64,000 nucleotides of DNA from Rheum nobile (lineage: Eukaryota > Streptophyta > Magnoliopsida > Caryophyllales > Polygonaceae). A program made the translations under genes and the position numbers. Below the pieces are notes generated by a model. The model made no database searches. It was not told where the DNA came from and saw nothing but the letters and a program-made list of their open reading frames with translations. Positions within the stretch are counted from its first letter, which is position 1. Each line of letters starts with the position of its first letter. The DNA lies in the NCBI GenBank assembly GCA_027886185.1, contig WOAB01000052.1:992001-1056000 (forward strand), given 5' to 3'. This document shows, one piece after another, positions 45,612 through 57,116 of this stretch.

Positions 45612-48600
45612 ATGGTGAACACGAGGAACATAATTCGAGCTGGTGCTGGGACAAGCAATGCCCCTAGACCAACTGTAGGAAATGTTGGACAAGACGAGCA
45701 GGAGTCAGGTTCCAACAATCATCCTGGGGGCAATGGTCAAGGTCAGACCAACGCTCTAATAGTATTAGATGCTGCTGCAATGGAAGCATTTCGAGGAATG
45801 GTTATACAGGCAGTAACTGATATACTACGACCAGGTATGCCATAGGCACAAGGTGTGCCAATACCTCCACCGGTTCCCAGATTTGAGGAGCCAGTGAACC
45901 GTGTATTCCAAGAAAATGCAGTCAGGACTCGGGACAATTATGGTCGTGCGCTGAAGACCATTAATTCCATGAGGCCTGACAACTACAATGGAAAAGGAGA
46001 ACCGGTCAGGGTGACCCATTGGTTTTCCCACATGGAGCGGTTGTTCCGCAATATGGATTGTACTGAAGCTGAGAAAGTACATATAGCTTCTCTTCAGTTG
46101 AAGGAAGAGGCTAGTGAGTGGTGGGAGAGTATCGGCTTAGCTGAAAGTCCTATTTTGAACTGTGAGATGTTCAAGACAAAGATGACAGACCGTTTCTTCT
46201 CTCGTGCTATGAGGGAGGAGAAACACAAGGAGTTTCTGTACCCTAAAATGGATGGATTGAAGGTAACCGAGCTTGCGACCAAGTTCAATCATCTGTTACA
46301 GTACGCTGGACCTGAGATATCCAGCGAGGCACAAAATATCTGGTATTTCCACGAGTGGATGAGCCCAGATATCAAGCCAATGATGGTGCACCACACATGC
46401 TCTACTCTGGAGCAGTATGTGGATACAACCTACAAATTGGAGGTGACTCTGGAGGAGTCAACCAAAAGGCGCAATTGGCAAAGATCGATGCAGAATCAAG
46501 GGAGTGGATTCAAGCGACCTATGCTACCGTCTAACTTTGCTAAGTCTGGTCGAGCAAAGACGGACACGACTCAAGGAGGGTCAACGCAGCAGACGGACCA
46601 GAGCAAGAATCCAGTCCAGTGCTATAATTGTGGTGTTGCGGGGCACAAGAGCATTGTGTGCCCAAGGAAGAAGAAGTTATGCTTTGAATGTGGTCGTGGA
46701 GGCCATATGCAGAAATTCTATCAGTAGGGAAAACAGAAGGGAATGGAGTCACAATATGGGTCAGTTTATCAGAATAACCGGCCCAGGTTCAAGCCAGCTG
46801 AGACTCCTAGTCCGTCAATGCAAACAACTGCTCAGAATAAGGGGAAAACCCTAGCTGCTTCTGGAGGTCACGGTCAACGCCTGTACGAGATGCGTGAGGC
46901 AGATGGACCTAACACTCCAATTGCACAAGGTACTTTATACCTTTATTCTACTTCAGTGTGCATTCTGTTTGATTCGGGTGCTACCCATTCCTTTATTTTG
47001 GATAGTTGTGTTAGTAAGTTAGGATTAGTGTGCGACGAAACTTGTGAGTCTTTCGTTGTAAGTCTTCCTAATGGTGATCGTCTGGTTGGGACGAAGCGGT
47101 TGTCTGAATTTCCGATTACCATTCAGGGTAAGAAATTCGAGGCAAATTTGATATGTATAGCCATGGCTCCATACGACATTATTCTCGGTATGGATTGGCT
47201 GACGCGTCATAGGGCGGTGATCGACTTTAGTTCAAGGACGGTGACGGTGTCATCTGGGGGCCAGTTCGTGTGCAAGTTTAAGGGTCGGAATGACGCTGAT
47301 AACGGCAGGCTTATCAATGCGATGGCTGCGTTTAAGCTACTATGACAAGGTTGTGTCGGGTACCTTTGCTACCTGGATCCGCCCGCGAAAGATGAACCTT
47401 CAGTTCTTGATATTCATGTGGTTAGGGATTTTTCGGATGTCTTTCCGGAAGAAATTCCTGGGTTACCCCCAAATCGTGATGTGGAATTTTCTATTGATCT
47501 TGAGCCTGGTACGGCGCCGATTTCTAAATCACCGTACCGGATGGCTCCTGCTGAGATGAAAGAGTTGAAGAAGCAACTAGAGGATCTTCTCGACAAGGGT
47601 TATGTAAGGCCGAGCGCATCGCCTTGGGGTGCTCCAGTTTTATTTGTCAAGAAGAAAGATGGATCGTTTCGACTTTGTATCGACTATCGCGAGTTGAATA
47701 AAGTCACGATCAAGAATAAATATCCTTTGCCAAGGATTGATGATCTGTTGGATCAATTACAAGGAGCAAAAGTTTTCTCCAAGATCGACCTGAGATCGGG
47801 TTATCATCAGCTGAGAATTCATAAGGAAGACATTCCTAGAACTGCGTTCCGGACCAGATATGGTCATTACGAGTTCATAGTAATGCCTTTTGGACTTACG
47901 AATGCTCCAGCAGTCTTCATGGATCTGATGAATCGATGTTTTCACCAGTACTTGGATAAGTTCGTGGTAGTCTTCATCGACGACATTTTGATCTATTCTC
48001 CGAATGAAGAGGTTCATGAGGAACATCTGCGGATTGCCTTATCAGTCCTTAGACAAAATGAGCTATATGCTAAATTGTCCAAGTGTGACTTCTGGATGAG
48101 AGAAGTGGCTTTCCTAGGCCATGTGATCAATGAGAATAGGGTTATGGTTGATCCCCAGAAAATTGAAGTTGTGGCTAATTGGAAGCAGCCTCAGAATGTG
48201 AAGGAGGTGCGCAGTTTTCTTGGACTTGCCGGATATTATAGACGGTTCATAGAGGGATTTTTGAAGATCGCTCTACCTATGACCGGTCTGCTCCGCAAAG
48301 TCCATAAGAAATTTGTCTGGAATGACAAGTGTGAGACCAGTTTTCAGGAATTGAAACGACGTCTGACCTCGGCACCAGTGTTAGCACTTCCAGAGGGGAA
48401 CATCGATTATGTGGTCTATAGTGATGCTTCAAAATGTGGTTTGGGTTGTGTATTGATGCAGAGAGGCAAGGTGATTGCTTACGCATCCAGACAACTCAAG
48501 ACTTATGAAGAGAACTATCCGATGCACGATCTTGAGTTAGCAGCGGTAGTTTTGCACTGAAGATTTGGAGGCATTATCTCTATGGGGTGAAATGCCAAGT

Positions 48601-50320
48601 CTTCACGGATCACAAGAGTCTCAAATATATATTTACTCATAAGGAGTTGAATATGAGACAACGCCGCTGGCTAGAGTTGCTTAAGGACTACGACATCGAG
48701 TTGTTGTATCATCCGGGCAAGGCTAACGTGGTAGCCGATGCACTGAGCCGAAAGACAACGCACGAGACAGTAGTTGCTCTACTTACTGCTCAGACTAAAC
48801 TAAATCAAATGTCATGCAAAGCTGAAGTCTTGTATGATCAACGTAGAGGCTACCTGACTATGCTGAAAATCCAGGCTACGCTACTAGATCAAATCAAAGA
48901 AGGGCAAGTCGATGACATAATCTTGGTGAAGTTAAGCAGTGAAGTAATGGACGGGAAGGCTCCCAGTTTTGTGATTCAGGATGACGGATCACTCTGGTTT
49001 CAAGACCGGATCTGTGTGCCTGACACAGAAGGTCTTCGCTAGTTAGTAATGAGAGAAGCTCATTCTTCAGCTTATTCTGTACATCCTGGCTCTAGCAAGA
49101 TGTACAAGGATCTTCGGAAGAAGTTTTGGTGGCCAAACATGAAGTGGGATGTAGCAGACTTCGTGGCAAAATGCTTAACTTTCCAAAAGGTCAAGATCAA
49201 ACACCGCAGACCAGGTGGTGAGTTACTACCTCTCCCCGTGCCAGAATGGAAATGGGAGGACATTGCCATGGACTTCGTCACTGGGCTACCACAGACTCGA
49301 AGTCAGAAAGATGCTATATGGGTAATTGTGGACCGGCTTACGAAGAGTGCTCATTTCATAGCCATCAAGACCACATGGGAAACCCATAAGTTAGCAGAAG
49401 TTTACCACAAGGAGATTATCCGTTTACATGGTATCCCCAAGACCATTATATCGGATCGAGATGGCCGATTCATGTCAAGATTTTGGCAAGAACTTCACAA
49501 GGCCATGGGAACTGAATTGAGATTTAGTACAACGTTTCATCCTCAGACGGATGGACAGTCTGAAAGGACTATCCAGACCTTAGAGGATATACTAAGAGCA
49601 TGTGTACTCGATAGTCCGACTAGCTGGGAAGACAGTCTGAGTCTGATTGAGTTCACATACAATAATAGCTGGCATGCTACTATCAAGATGGCTCCGTTCG
49701 AAGCTTTGTATGGTCACAGATGCAGATCTCCGATTTATTGGGATGAGAATGCCGACAAGATTCTGCTCGGACTAGAGTTGGTCGAGAGAACAGCTTCAGA
49801 CATTGTTTTGATTAGACAGATGATGTTGACCGCCCAGAGTCGACAGAAGTCTTACGCGGATCGGAAGCGTAGAACTGTCGAGTTCGAGGTTGGTGACAAA
49901 GTATTTGTCAAAGTATCCCCATCCAAGGGTGTGTTCAGATTTGGTAAGCGTGGGAAGCTTAACCCTCGCTACGTGGGACCATTCGAGATTCTTGATAAAG
50001 TGGGATCTCTAGCGTACCGCTTGGCATTGCCGCCATTGGCATACCCAGTGCATAATGTGTTCCACGTATCCTTGATAAGGAAATACGTACCATATAAGTC
50101 TCATGTGCTGAGCTACGAGGACATCAAGATTCAGGCAAATGGTACCTACGAAGAGATGCCTGTGCACATTCTCGAGCGTCGTGAGAAGCAATTGCGCAAC
50201 AAGATCGTACCGTTGGTATGAATTATGTGGTCCAAGTCAGGGACTGAAGAAGTTACTTGGGAAACATGGGAGACTGAAGCAGATATGCTCAGACGTTTTC
50301 CCGAGTTATTTGCGACCTAA
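45612..50320 (+). pseudogene. Ty3/Gypsy gag-pol polyprotein, broken by stops and one frameshift
   Basis: Gag starts at the ATG 45612; the capsid-like region follows (AEKVHIASLQLKEEASEWWE) and then two zinc knuckles: CYNCGVAGHKSIVC intact and CFECGRGGHMQKFY, where the last Cys reads Tyr. Protease: ILFDSGATHSFI (about 46970). RT at about 47560-48050: the YRELNKVTIKNKYPLPRIDD and VVFIDDILIYS motifs. RNase H: YSDASKCGLG (about 48418). Integrase 49049-50000: an HHCC finger with Cys to Phe (CLTFQKVK), then DFVTGLP, SDRDGRF and the Glu of TDGQSERT. Breaks: TAG 45843, TAG 46725, TGA 47343, one missing base near 48552, TAG 49040, TGA 50219; the final stop is TAA 50318. Outside the frameshift all parts stay in frame, so gag-pol was a single ORF. 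Confidence 0.92.
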
Positions 50321-50343
50321 GTTTCGGGGTCGAAACTTCTTTT

Positions 50344-50353
50344 AAGGGGGAGG
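50344..50353 (+). other. Polypurine tract of the Ty3/Gypsy element
   Basis: AAGGGGGAGG, three bases before the TG of the right LTR (50357). Confidence 0.85.
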
Positions 50354-50356
50354 TGA

Positions 50357-52724
50357 TGTGATATCCCGTATTTCTATAAGGGTATTTTGGAAATTACCCG
50401 AACGACTATTGTGTATGTCAATTTAATTTTTGGAGACAGAAAGACATTCTGTAATGTTCTTAATCTCTGTAATATTTTTCTAAGTGAAATAATATACAGT
50501 CGACGTATTTTTGGGACTTAATACTCGTTCGTGTACGATTATTATTTATCCCAGATTAAGACCTTGTTGTTCCAAGCTTAACGGACAAAAAATGGGCTTG
50601 GCGGCGACAGCCGTAAGGCAGGCGGCGACCGCCGCCTGACAGGCTCTGACATCGTCATCCTCTTCCCGGCAAGTTGGCAAGTGGCGCCAAAAAGCAGCGA
50701 CAACCGCCGGCCAAATTGGGCAGCGACCGCCGCCTAGGTGCAGGCCTAGCTCTGCCTCGCCGACTTGACTATGTGATGGTCGGCGAATCGGATGACCTCC
50801 GATCTTAGCCCTCCACGTGCCCTTGGTTGTCCCCTGGGGTTTTGGCTATTTAAAGGAGGATTTGGGAGCTGAATTGAGCACAAATCCGAAGCTCAATCTC
50901 CCCATAAATCACTCGCCGGAAATTCAAGCTTTCGCCGGATAATTCGTAATCGATCGCCGGAGCTCCATTTGGTGTTATTCCAGTTGCAAAGTGAAGCTTT
51001 GGAGGCCCTTGGAAGCTTAGAATCCAAAGCAAGGCAAAGGAGAGGCAAAACGATCGTCGTCGATGAGTTTTGTGCTTCTCGTAATTTTCCCGGTGTTCGT
51101 AGCGGCGCCCGCCGTAAGGCAGGCGGCGACCGCCGCCACGAACAGGCGGCGCCCGCCGTAAGGCAGGCGGCGACCACCGCCCAGAAGCTCTTGGCTTGTT
51201 TCGGCCTTGGCTTCGGTGGCTTTCGATCAGGCTTGGTTCCTTTCGATTCCTTTCGTTACTCTTTAGATTCGTACTCGTGGTTGTAGAATCTAACTTAGGG
51301 TTTCTTTATGGGTCGATCCGAAGGAATCTGTGTTGCCAGATATGTCCCTGCTTCGAGCCCGGAAACCAGTTGTCGTCGTACCTAGCTTCGTTTAAGCTTC
51401 TGCGGATTTAAGGCAAGTGGCGGTCCGCTCTTGCTCATCATTCCATGTTTCCATTAATTATCAGTTGTTTAATTGAGTAATTAATTTGGAATGAATATTG
51501 TGTTCGTCTGAGAACAGTTTTGTTAATTGTTTTGGAGAACTAAAATATGATATTATAATAGGTTGTATATCTGTTAGAACAACGCTATTATGAATATATA
51601 TTTATGTTGATAGCCTTGAGGGCGGTTATGTTGATGTTTGTGGACTATTGTTGTGCTTGTACTGTTTAGTTAGCACTAGTAGTTAGGAACGTTGGATTCG
51701 TTGGGATCCAATCATTTCTTTATAATTTGGTAGAGAGGTGGCTAGACCCCACCTAATACCATATGGACCCAACCTCTGATACACGAGTATAGAGGTGGTG
51801 TACTTAGCTGGTGGCACAAATCTCAGAATTTAGTAGAGAGGTGGCTAGACCCCACCTAATACTATATGTATAGGATCCATGGGATATATACATTTAAAAG
51901 CTTGTAACGTGTTGTGCGTTTGAGAATATCATAAGATAAGTGCCGTTGTCGTACATAATTAATATATCTTGGGCGAGTAGTGCAGCTAGGCGCTAGTGCA
52001 GCTAGGAAAGCTTGTCTTAACTTTTAGTCGCTCGAATGCGATACTGTAATTCTGTGATTCTGTGTTGTCCCAGACTTTGTCATATCTTCCTATAAGACTC
52101 ATTTCGTTGGAGTCTTCTTTCGAGTTGATTTCTGGGAAGACTCGGTCTTCCAGAATCTTCTCTTGTGCATGCCTTTTGTTGTATTCAAGTAGAGTATGGT
52201 GGTTGACTAGCGTACTCGACTGTTATTCGAGAAGCGATGAGTCTAACCTAATACGACTACTTAGAACCTTCTGCTTTGTTCCCTTGCATGGTCTTTCATT
52301 AGACTAACCAACCGAAATTGTTCTCTGCATGGTTGGCTGGTGTCATCCGTTCAATTTGGCAAATCAGATAGAGCGCAGATATGAGGAAACTAGAATGACT
52401 ATGAAGACGACGGTGGTTTTTGGATGTTTTTAATGTTTTAATCAGGTTGAGAACCTTTGGCAGGTGATCATGGCGATCACAACCCCTTTTGTATATTTTA
52501 AGAAAGACTTTCGCTGTATTTTGTTTAACTCTGTATTTAGTCCTATTCGGAATTGGGATGTAATTCTGGGACTCATGCCTTAATCGAATATTATGATGAT
52601 TTTGTATCATAAGTGTTTCATGGATTGTATTTAAACGGTAAAGCCTTGGGTGGCTTCGGTGAGGAAAACCGAGGTTACTGGCGGTAATACATTTCCAAAT
52701 GGGTTAAGATTTGGGGGTGTTACA
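50357..52724 (+). repeat. Right LTR of the Ty3/Gypsy element (2368 bp)
   Basis: A direct copy of 41732-44101 with a few percent differences by eye, mostly transitions. Indels: one fewer 16-bp AGTGCAGCTAGGCGCT unit, a 9-bp deletion near 51768, and an extra GGCGGC(G)CCCGCCGTAAGGCA unit near 51145-51170. Confidence 0.93.
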
Positions 52725-52729
52725 CGAAA

Positions 52730-53640
52730 TACCCCTAAAAATGACGTCGTACCTACCTCCCCCAACCTGTTCTTCTCCTCAAAATTCCTCTGTCTTCTCC
52801 CGTCACCTCTACCACATCCACATTGCTCTCACCGCAACAACTACCATCACTCTATCCATAATCTCCGACCATCATCCTCCCCCACCACCTCTAATCAACT
52901 CTATCGTGATGTTCCAACCGACCACGCATTTGAGCTGCTTTGTTTCTTCCCCCGTGGACGCCGAGAATCCCATGTACAATTCCTTCTCCACGAGTGAGCT
53001 CAGATCTAGTGTGTACATCATCAGAACAAGTGATTTTGGGATCTGCACCGTTTGATTTTGGTTGAGAAGCTCGACAATATAGGCGACTAGGGTCTAGGTT
53101 TTGTTGCGGTCGTCCTATTGGATCGAGATTGTGTGAAAAACGCCGCAATTTGGTGCTAATGTGATGTTGGATTGGGAGAGTGAGTAGGTTTTGTTTGATT
53201 GCATGTTGTTGATTTCGATTCCGATGTGGTTTCCGCCAAGATTGAAATCGTCGTTCTACCTTCTCATGTCGAACGAGATTGCGAAGAAACGGTTGGTGGC
53301 ATTGTCATCGGTTGAGGAATTGGCAAGGTCGGGGTACTATTTGTTTGATTTTGGACAAAATCTCCAAAAAATGGTTGTGTTTTCCGCAATCTGGATTGGA
53401 TTTTGATTTTGTATTGAATTTTGAAATCTTTTTGCAGCACATTGAATTTGGATCCAAATCGTGACCTATTATCACATAGGAGTGTACTTTTTCCAATTTA
53501 TTTGTATTATATGACGTTAACATTTGGGCATTCTGAACTGTGCAAATCGTTAATGGACTAGGAAAGATTTCCGTTGGCAATTTCATGGGAAACAAATGAA
53601 GACAAGCTTCAGTAAATGGGTTAGAAATAGAAGTTTTACA
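52730..53640. other. Cargo segment of the Mutator-like element
   Basis: Sequence between the Ty3 insertion and the right TIR. The first 300 bp is C-rich on the plus strand, with overlapping frames from 52650/52711 (PPPTCSSPQNSSVF, HHPPPPPLIN) resembling a Pro/Ser/Thr-rich first exon. Later text has GT-rich intron-like composition, and a plus frame at 53191-53406 (WFPPRLKSSFYLLMSNEIAK). No family recognised; a captured host 5' gene fragment is the likely meaning. Confidence 0.35.
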
Positions 53641-53884
53641 CAATTCAACTGGTTAGAAATCGGGTTCCATTACCCACAACTTTCTTGTTATTTTTGCAAA
53701 AGGCAGGGATAATTTGGTCTTTTCACCATTTTGACGGCCAAGTTGACGGATTTTGGAATTGGGTGGTTTATCGCTAACGGAATGTTTTTTTTGTGTGGTT
53801 TAAAATAATTTCGTCTATAACGGGTGGTTTCACTAAAATTCGCGTATATAAGGGGTGGTTTTCCACAATTTTCTCATATATATA

Positions 53885-56860
53885 TATCAGATTATCCTAT
53901 CTCCTAAACTAAACATGTTAATCACAAGAACGATATGCAAAAATAATTTTTTTCAAAATTTAATATGACAATTATATATAAGATTATTCAATCAAAATTT
54001 TAATATAACAATTATTTAAAAGATATTACCAATTTTTATCGTCACATATTCAAGAATAGAAGGGATATGGATACATCTTCATAGTTACAATTAAGGATTC
54101 AAATCATTCTGAAGTTTAGAAACACTACATATTTTGCCTAATTAGAAGCTTCATCTTATTTCTTGGGACGAAGACCGATCCTATTTGTGCAAATTATCCT
54201 TTAAACAAGTGAATATTAATATTTGAATTATATAACGGTTTTTATATCCTATGCAACTATTCCCTAAGTATGTAGTCAATAATTCTCATTTAAAAAATTA
54301 TTAAAAAGAAAAATACTTAAACCTTATGAAAGTATCAAATAAAATATTTTCACATAAAAACTTGAGAACTTAAGTTAGAAAACTGTTAAAACTAAACATA
54401 CATAAATAGTATGCATTTAAAATAATAAAAAATTAATTCCTAAATCAATTATTGTAATGATGAAATATGTCATTGTAAAAATATTCCATGTAATTATATC
54501 CAAATTAAAAATATAAATATACGGAGGATGAATTATATGAGGAGGAATTTTTTTTATGCAAACATGAAAATATGCATATATAATACACATTTTTATGAAA
54601 TATATATTTTATTTATTTTGTATTATATGTGCATTTATTTTTATACGTATTGATTTTATACTATCTGAGTACTGATTTCATATTAAATATATTTTCATTT
54701 TATAATTTGTATGTTTTCACGTTATATAATGCTTATCTATATATCTATCTATTCTATTCTATATATTCTATATTCTATATACTATGCTAAAGTCATAATT
54801 ATCTCTCCTATATGTCAGCTCGTGAGCTATGCCACGTAGACAAATCTCAATGTACAATTATAAATTTATCCTTCTCTAATTTTGATATATACTTACTCTA
54901 TTTCTTATCTATTTATTTTTTACTTAAAATAACTTACCTTAATTATACAGATATTATCATCTCAAAGATTATTGATATTTTTTAACCTTATTAGTTTCTT
55001 CTTATTTGTAAATAAATTTATTCATAATATATACTTTACCTTATTAGTTACATTACTTCTTATTTGTAATTAAAATTATTTATAATATATATGTGTGTAA
55101 AGCAAAAATTTTAATACGTTAAAATTAGTTATAAATTAATATATAAAGCCAAATTAAAATATATGTTTTAACCATGTAAAAAATATTTTTTTCAAAATTA
55201 TATACCTAAAAACGTAATGTTCTTACTTCTTATAGTTTTAATACCTAAATATATATATAATTAATAACATGCAATTGAAAATACAATTGATCAATTATGA
55301 TTGACAATGCAATAGTGGTAATATATATTAAAAATATTTGAAATAAATATGTGATACAGTTTAAATATTTTCCCTTTTAATTAATTATAGATAATTAATC
55401 ATTCTTATTATTTAAATCTAATTTATATATTTTCTTGTTCAGTTATTTTTATAAAATTCCTTATCAACATATGTTCAAAAAATTAAGTTTATAATTTATC
55501 AATTTAATTTTTATAAATATTTAAATTTTAATTAACCAAACTCGTACTTATTTTACAAATGTGAACCAACTCATCTACCAGACAACCACGACGCATGCCG
55601 ATGTTAAGCCTTTTTTCCTATTATAAAGAAATAAATATTTATTTTTAAAAAAAAAAAGTGACGTGCTGAGTTGGCTTGGCTTTATCCTCCCCATCGATTA
55701 TTATAACTGTTGTATGTTAGTTTCCAGAATTCTCCTGGTTCTTCGATGCTTCATTTCTTTGCATTTAACACGGCCATTTGCCCGCGGATTTACTTTGTAT
55801 CCAAAACGAAATCCTATGTGCAGACAGCTGGATACTGAATATGGTTCCATTGCTATGAAAAGGACATTCAGTTTTTCAAGACCAAAAAACATTCAGTTGT
55901 GCAAAAACGGCCTTTGGCTGCTTGTTATCAAATTCAAGCATCTGATTTTCCACAACAATATTTTATATTATCATACATTTTAGTTTTACAAATCCCAATA
56001 TATTTTTATGCTTATTAGCTGGCGTTTACGCAAATTCAACACCGATATAATATCAAATGATGTAATTAACGAACGTATAAGCCCCGGAATATCATAACTT
56101 TTTCAAACGATCGAATATCACTCCCTCTCTACATCATATCATAACTTTTTACTTTGAGTAACTTCTTAAAAATTACTTACCATCTACATTTAGAGTACGT
56201 TCATACTAGAATATGACACTAATTTGTGTTAGTTTCAACTTAGGTGGGAAGGATTAGTAGGTATGATTAACATTTGTACCAATCAACTCGATTTTTTATA
56301 GACTAATTAACATTATGTGTCAATCCACAACTCCACATATAACTTCCATTTGAATTATCAGCCATCACCTATGCACATTGCGTAAGAGGAAAGCTCCATC
56401 TCACCAACAACCTACACACCATTTTCCAACTACAAAAAAATATAGTAAATAAGTCCTGTAGAGCCGTATTCACTTTAAACAGTTGTATAAATTTTGGTTT
56501 GAAAAATAGCATAAGCAACAAATATGACATTATGTTCTTTCACCATCCCGGCACTTAACAAGATAAACTCAGGTTTTCTCCACTTCATGCAGTTTACAAC
56601 CACGAGAAACAATTTTATATTTCTCATCATCTATTATTAATAAAACAACTGTAATACAAACTAATGGCCAAAATCACACGGTGCATATGAATACTAACAA
56701 AGGGTCAATTCTCACATAGTGTGGAAAAATCCCTTGGTCTGAAGAAATCCATTTGCAAATCCTTTCATTTTCAGCATGAAACTATTTTGGTAAATCGATA
56801 AACCAGCTGAAATGCTCCTTTTAATCTGTTTTTTCCCCTATTCTAATCGAAATCACCAAA
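53885..56860. other. AT-rich intergenic region
   Basis: No supported gene over 3 kb. A CTATTCTATATATT-type simple repeat lies at 54735-54782, followed by TATGCCACGTAGACAAA text that resembles Helitron/MITE 5' ends, too weak to call. The frame 55663-55983 has ordinary composition but no homologous feel. Confidence 0.4.
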
Positions 56861-56874
56861 ATTGTCTAAATACA

Positions 56875-56882
56875 TATAAAAG
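56875..56882 (+). promoter_or_regulatory. Candidate TATA box of the COBRA-like gene
   Basis: TATAAAAG about 240 bp before the ATG at 57117. A start some 30 bp downstream would leave a 5' leader of about 210 bases. It is the best TATA match in the proximal 300 bp; no transcript evidence is available here. Confidence 0.4.
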
Positions 56883-57116
56883 GTATATGTGGAATCCAGT
56901 CAAGTCACAGACTGGCTTCGGAATGTGAAGTGAACTAAAAACAATCGGAAAAAAGGGGAGAAATGAAGAATTTTTTTATCAAGGCTGATTATATTAAAGT
57001 CTCCCTTTCCTCTTTTGCTTAATTGCTTACTCAGCACGCCCTTTTTACCCTGCGCTTCTCCGTTACGGAGTACAAACACAACATTTCAGAGTCGTCGAAG
57101 CGTGGAGACAACAAAA

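Larger units (their letters stand above)
41732..52724 (+). mobile_element. Complete Ty3/Gypsy LTR retrotransposon, 11.0 kb
   Basis: Two 2.37-kb LTRs (TGTGATATCCCG...GGGGTGTTACA), a 5-bp target duplication CGAAA (41727-41731 and 52725-52729), an initiator-Met primer site directly after the left LTR and a polypurine tract before the right LTR. The internal part has an extra acidic ORF, then gag, protease, RT, RNase H and integrase in Ty3 order. The domain order and the C-terminal VTWETE...RRFPELF segment resemble Tekay/Del-type chromoviruses; that clade call is inference. The coding part is interrupted by stops and one frameshift, so the element is structurally complete but dead. It landed inside the Mutator-like element. 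Confidence 0.93.
41501..53875. mobile_element. Mutator-like element with long TIRs, split by a Ty3/Gypsy element
   Basis: The left 41501-41730 and the complement of 53646-53875 are about 230-bp inverted repeats. Matching stretches include ACCACCCCTTATATACGCGA, TTATAGACGAAATTATTTTA and CCACCCAATTCCAAAATCCG. The 9-bp ATATATATA flanks both ends (41492-41500, 53876-53884), fitting a Mutator-type duplication but lying in TA-rich DNA. Without the Ty3 insertion the element is about 1.4 kb and holds an unidentified segment (52730-53640) in place of a transposase, i.e. Pack-MULE-like. Confidence 0.75.

Noticed and set aside
55663..55983. 106-codon plus-strand frame
   Set aside because: Ordinary chance length in non-coding DNA; no recognisable domain.
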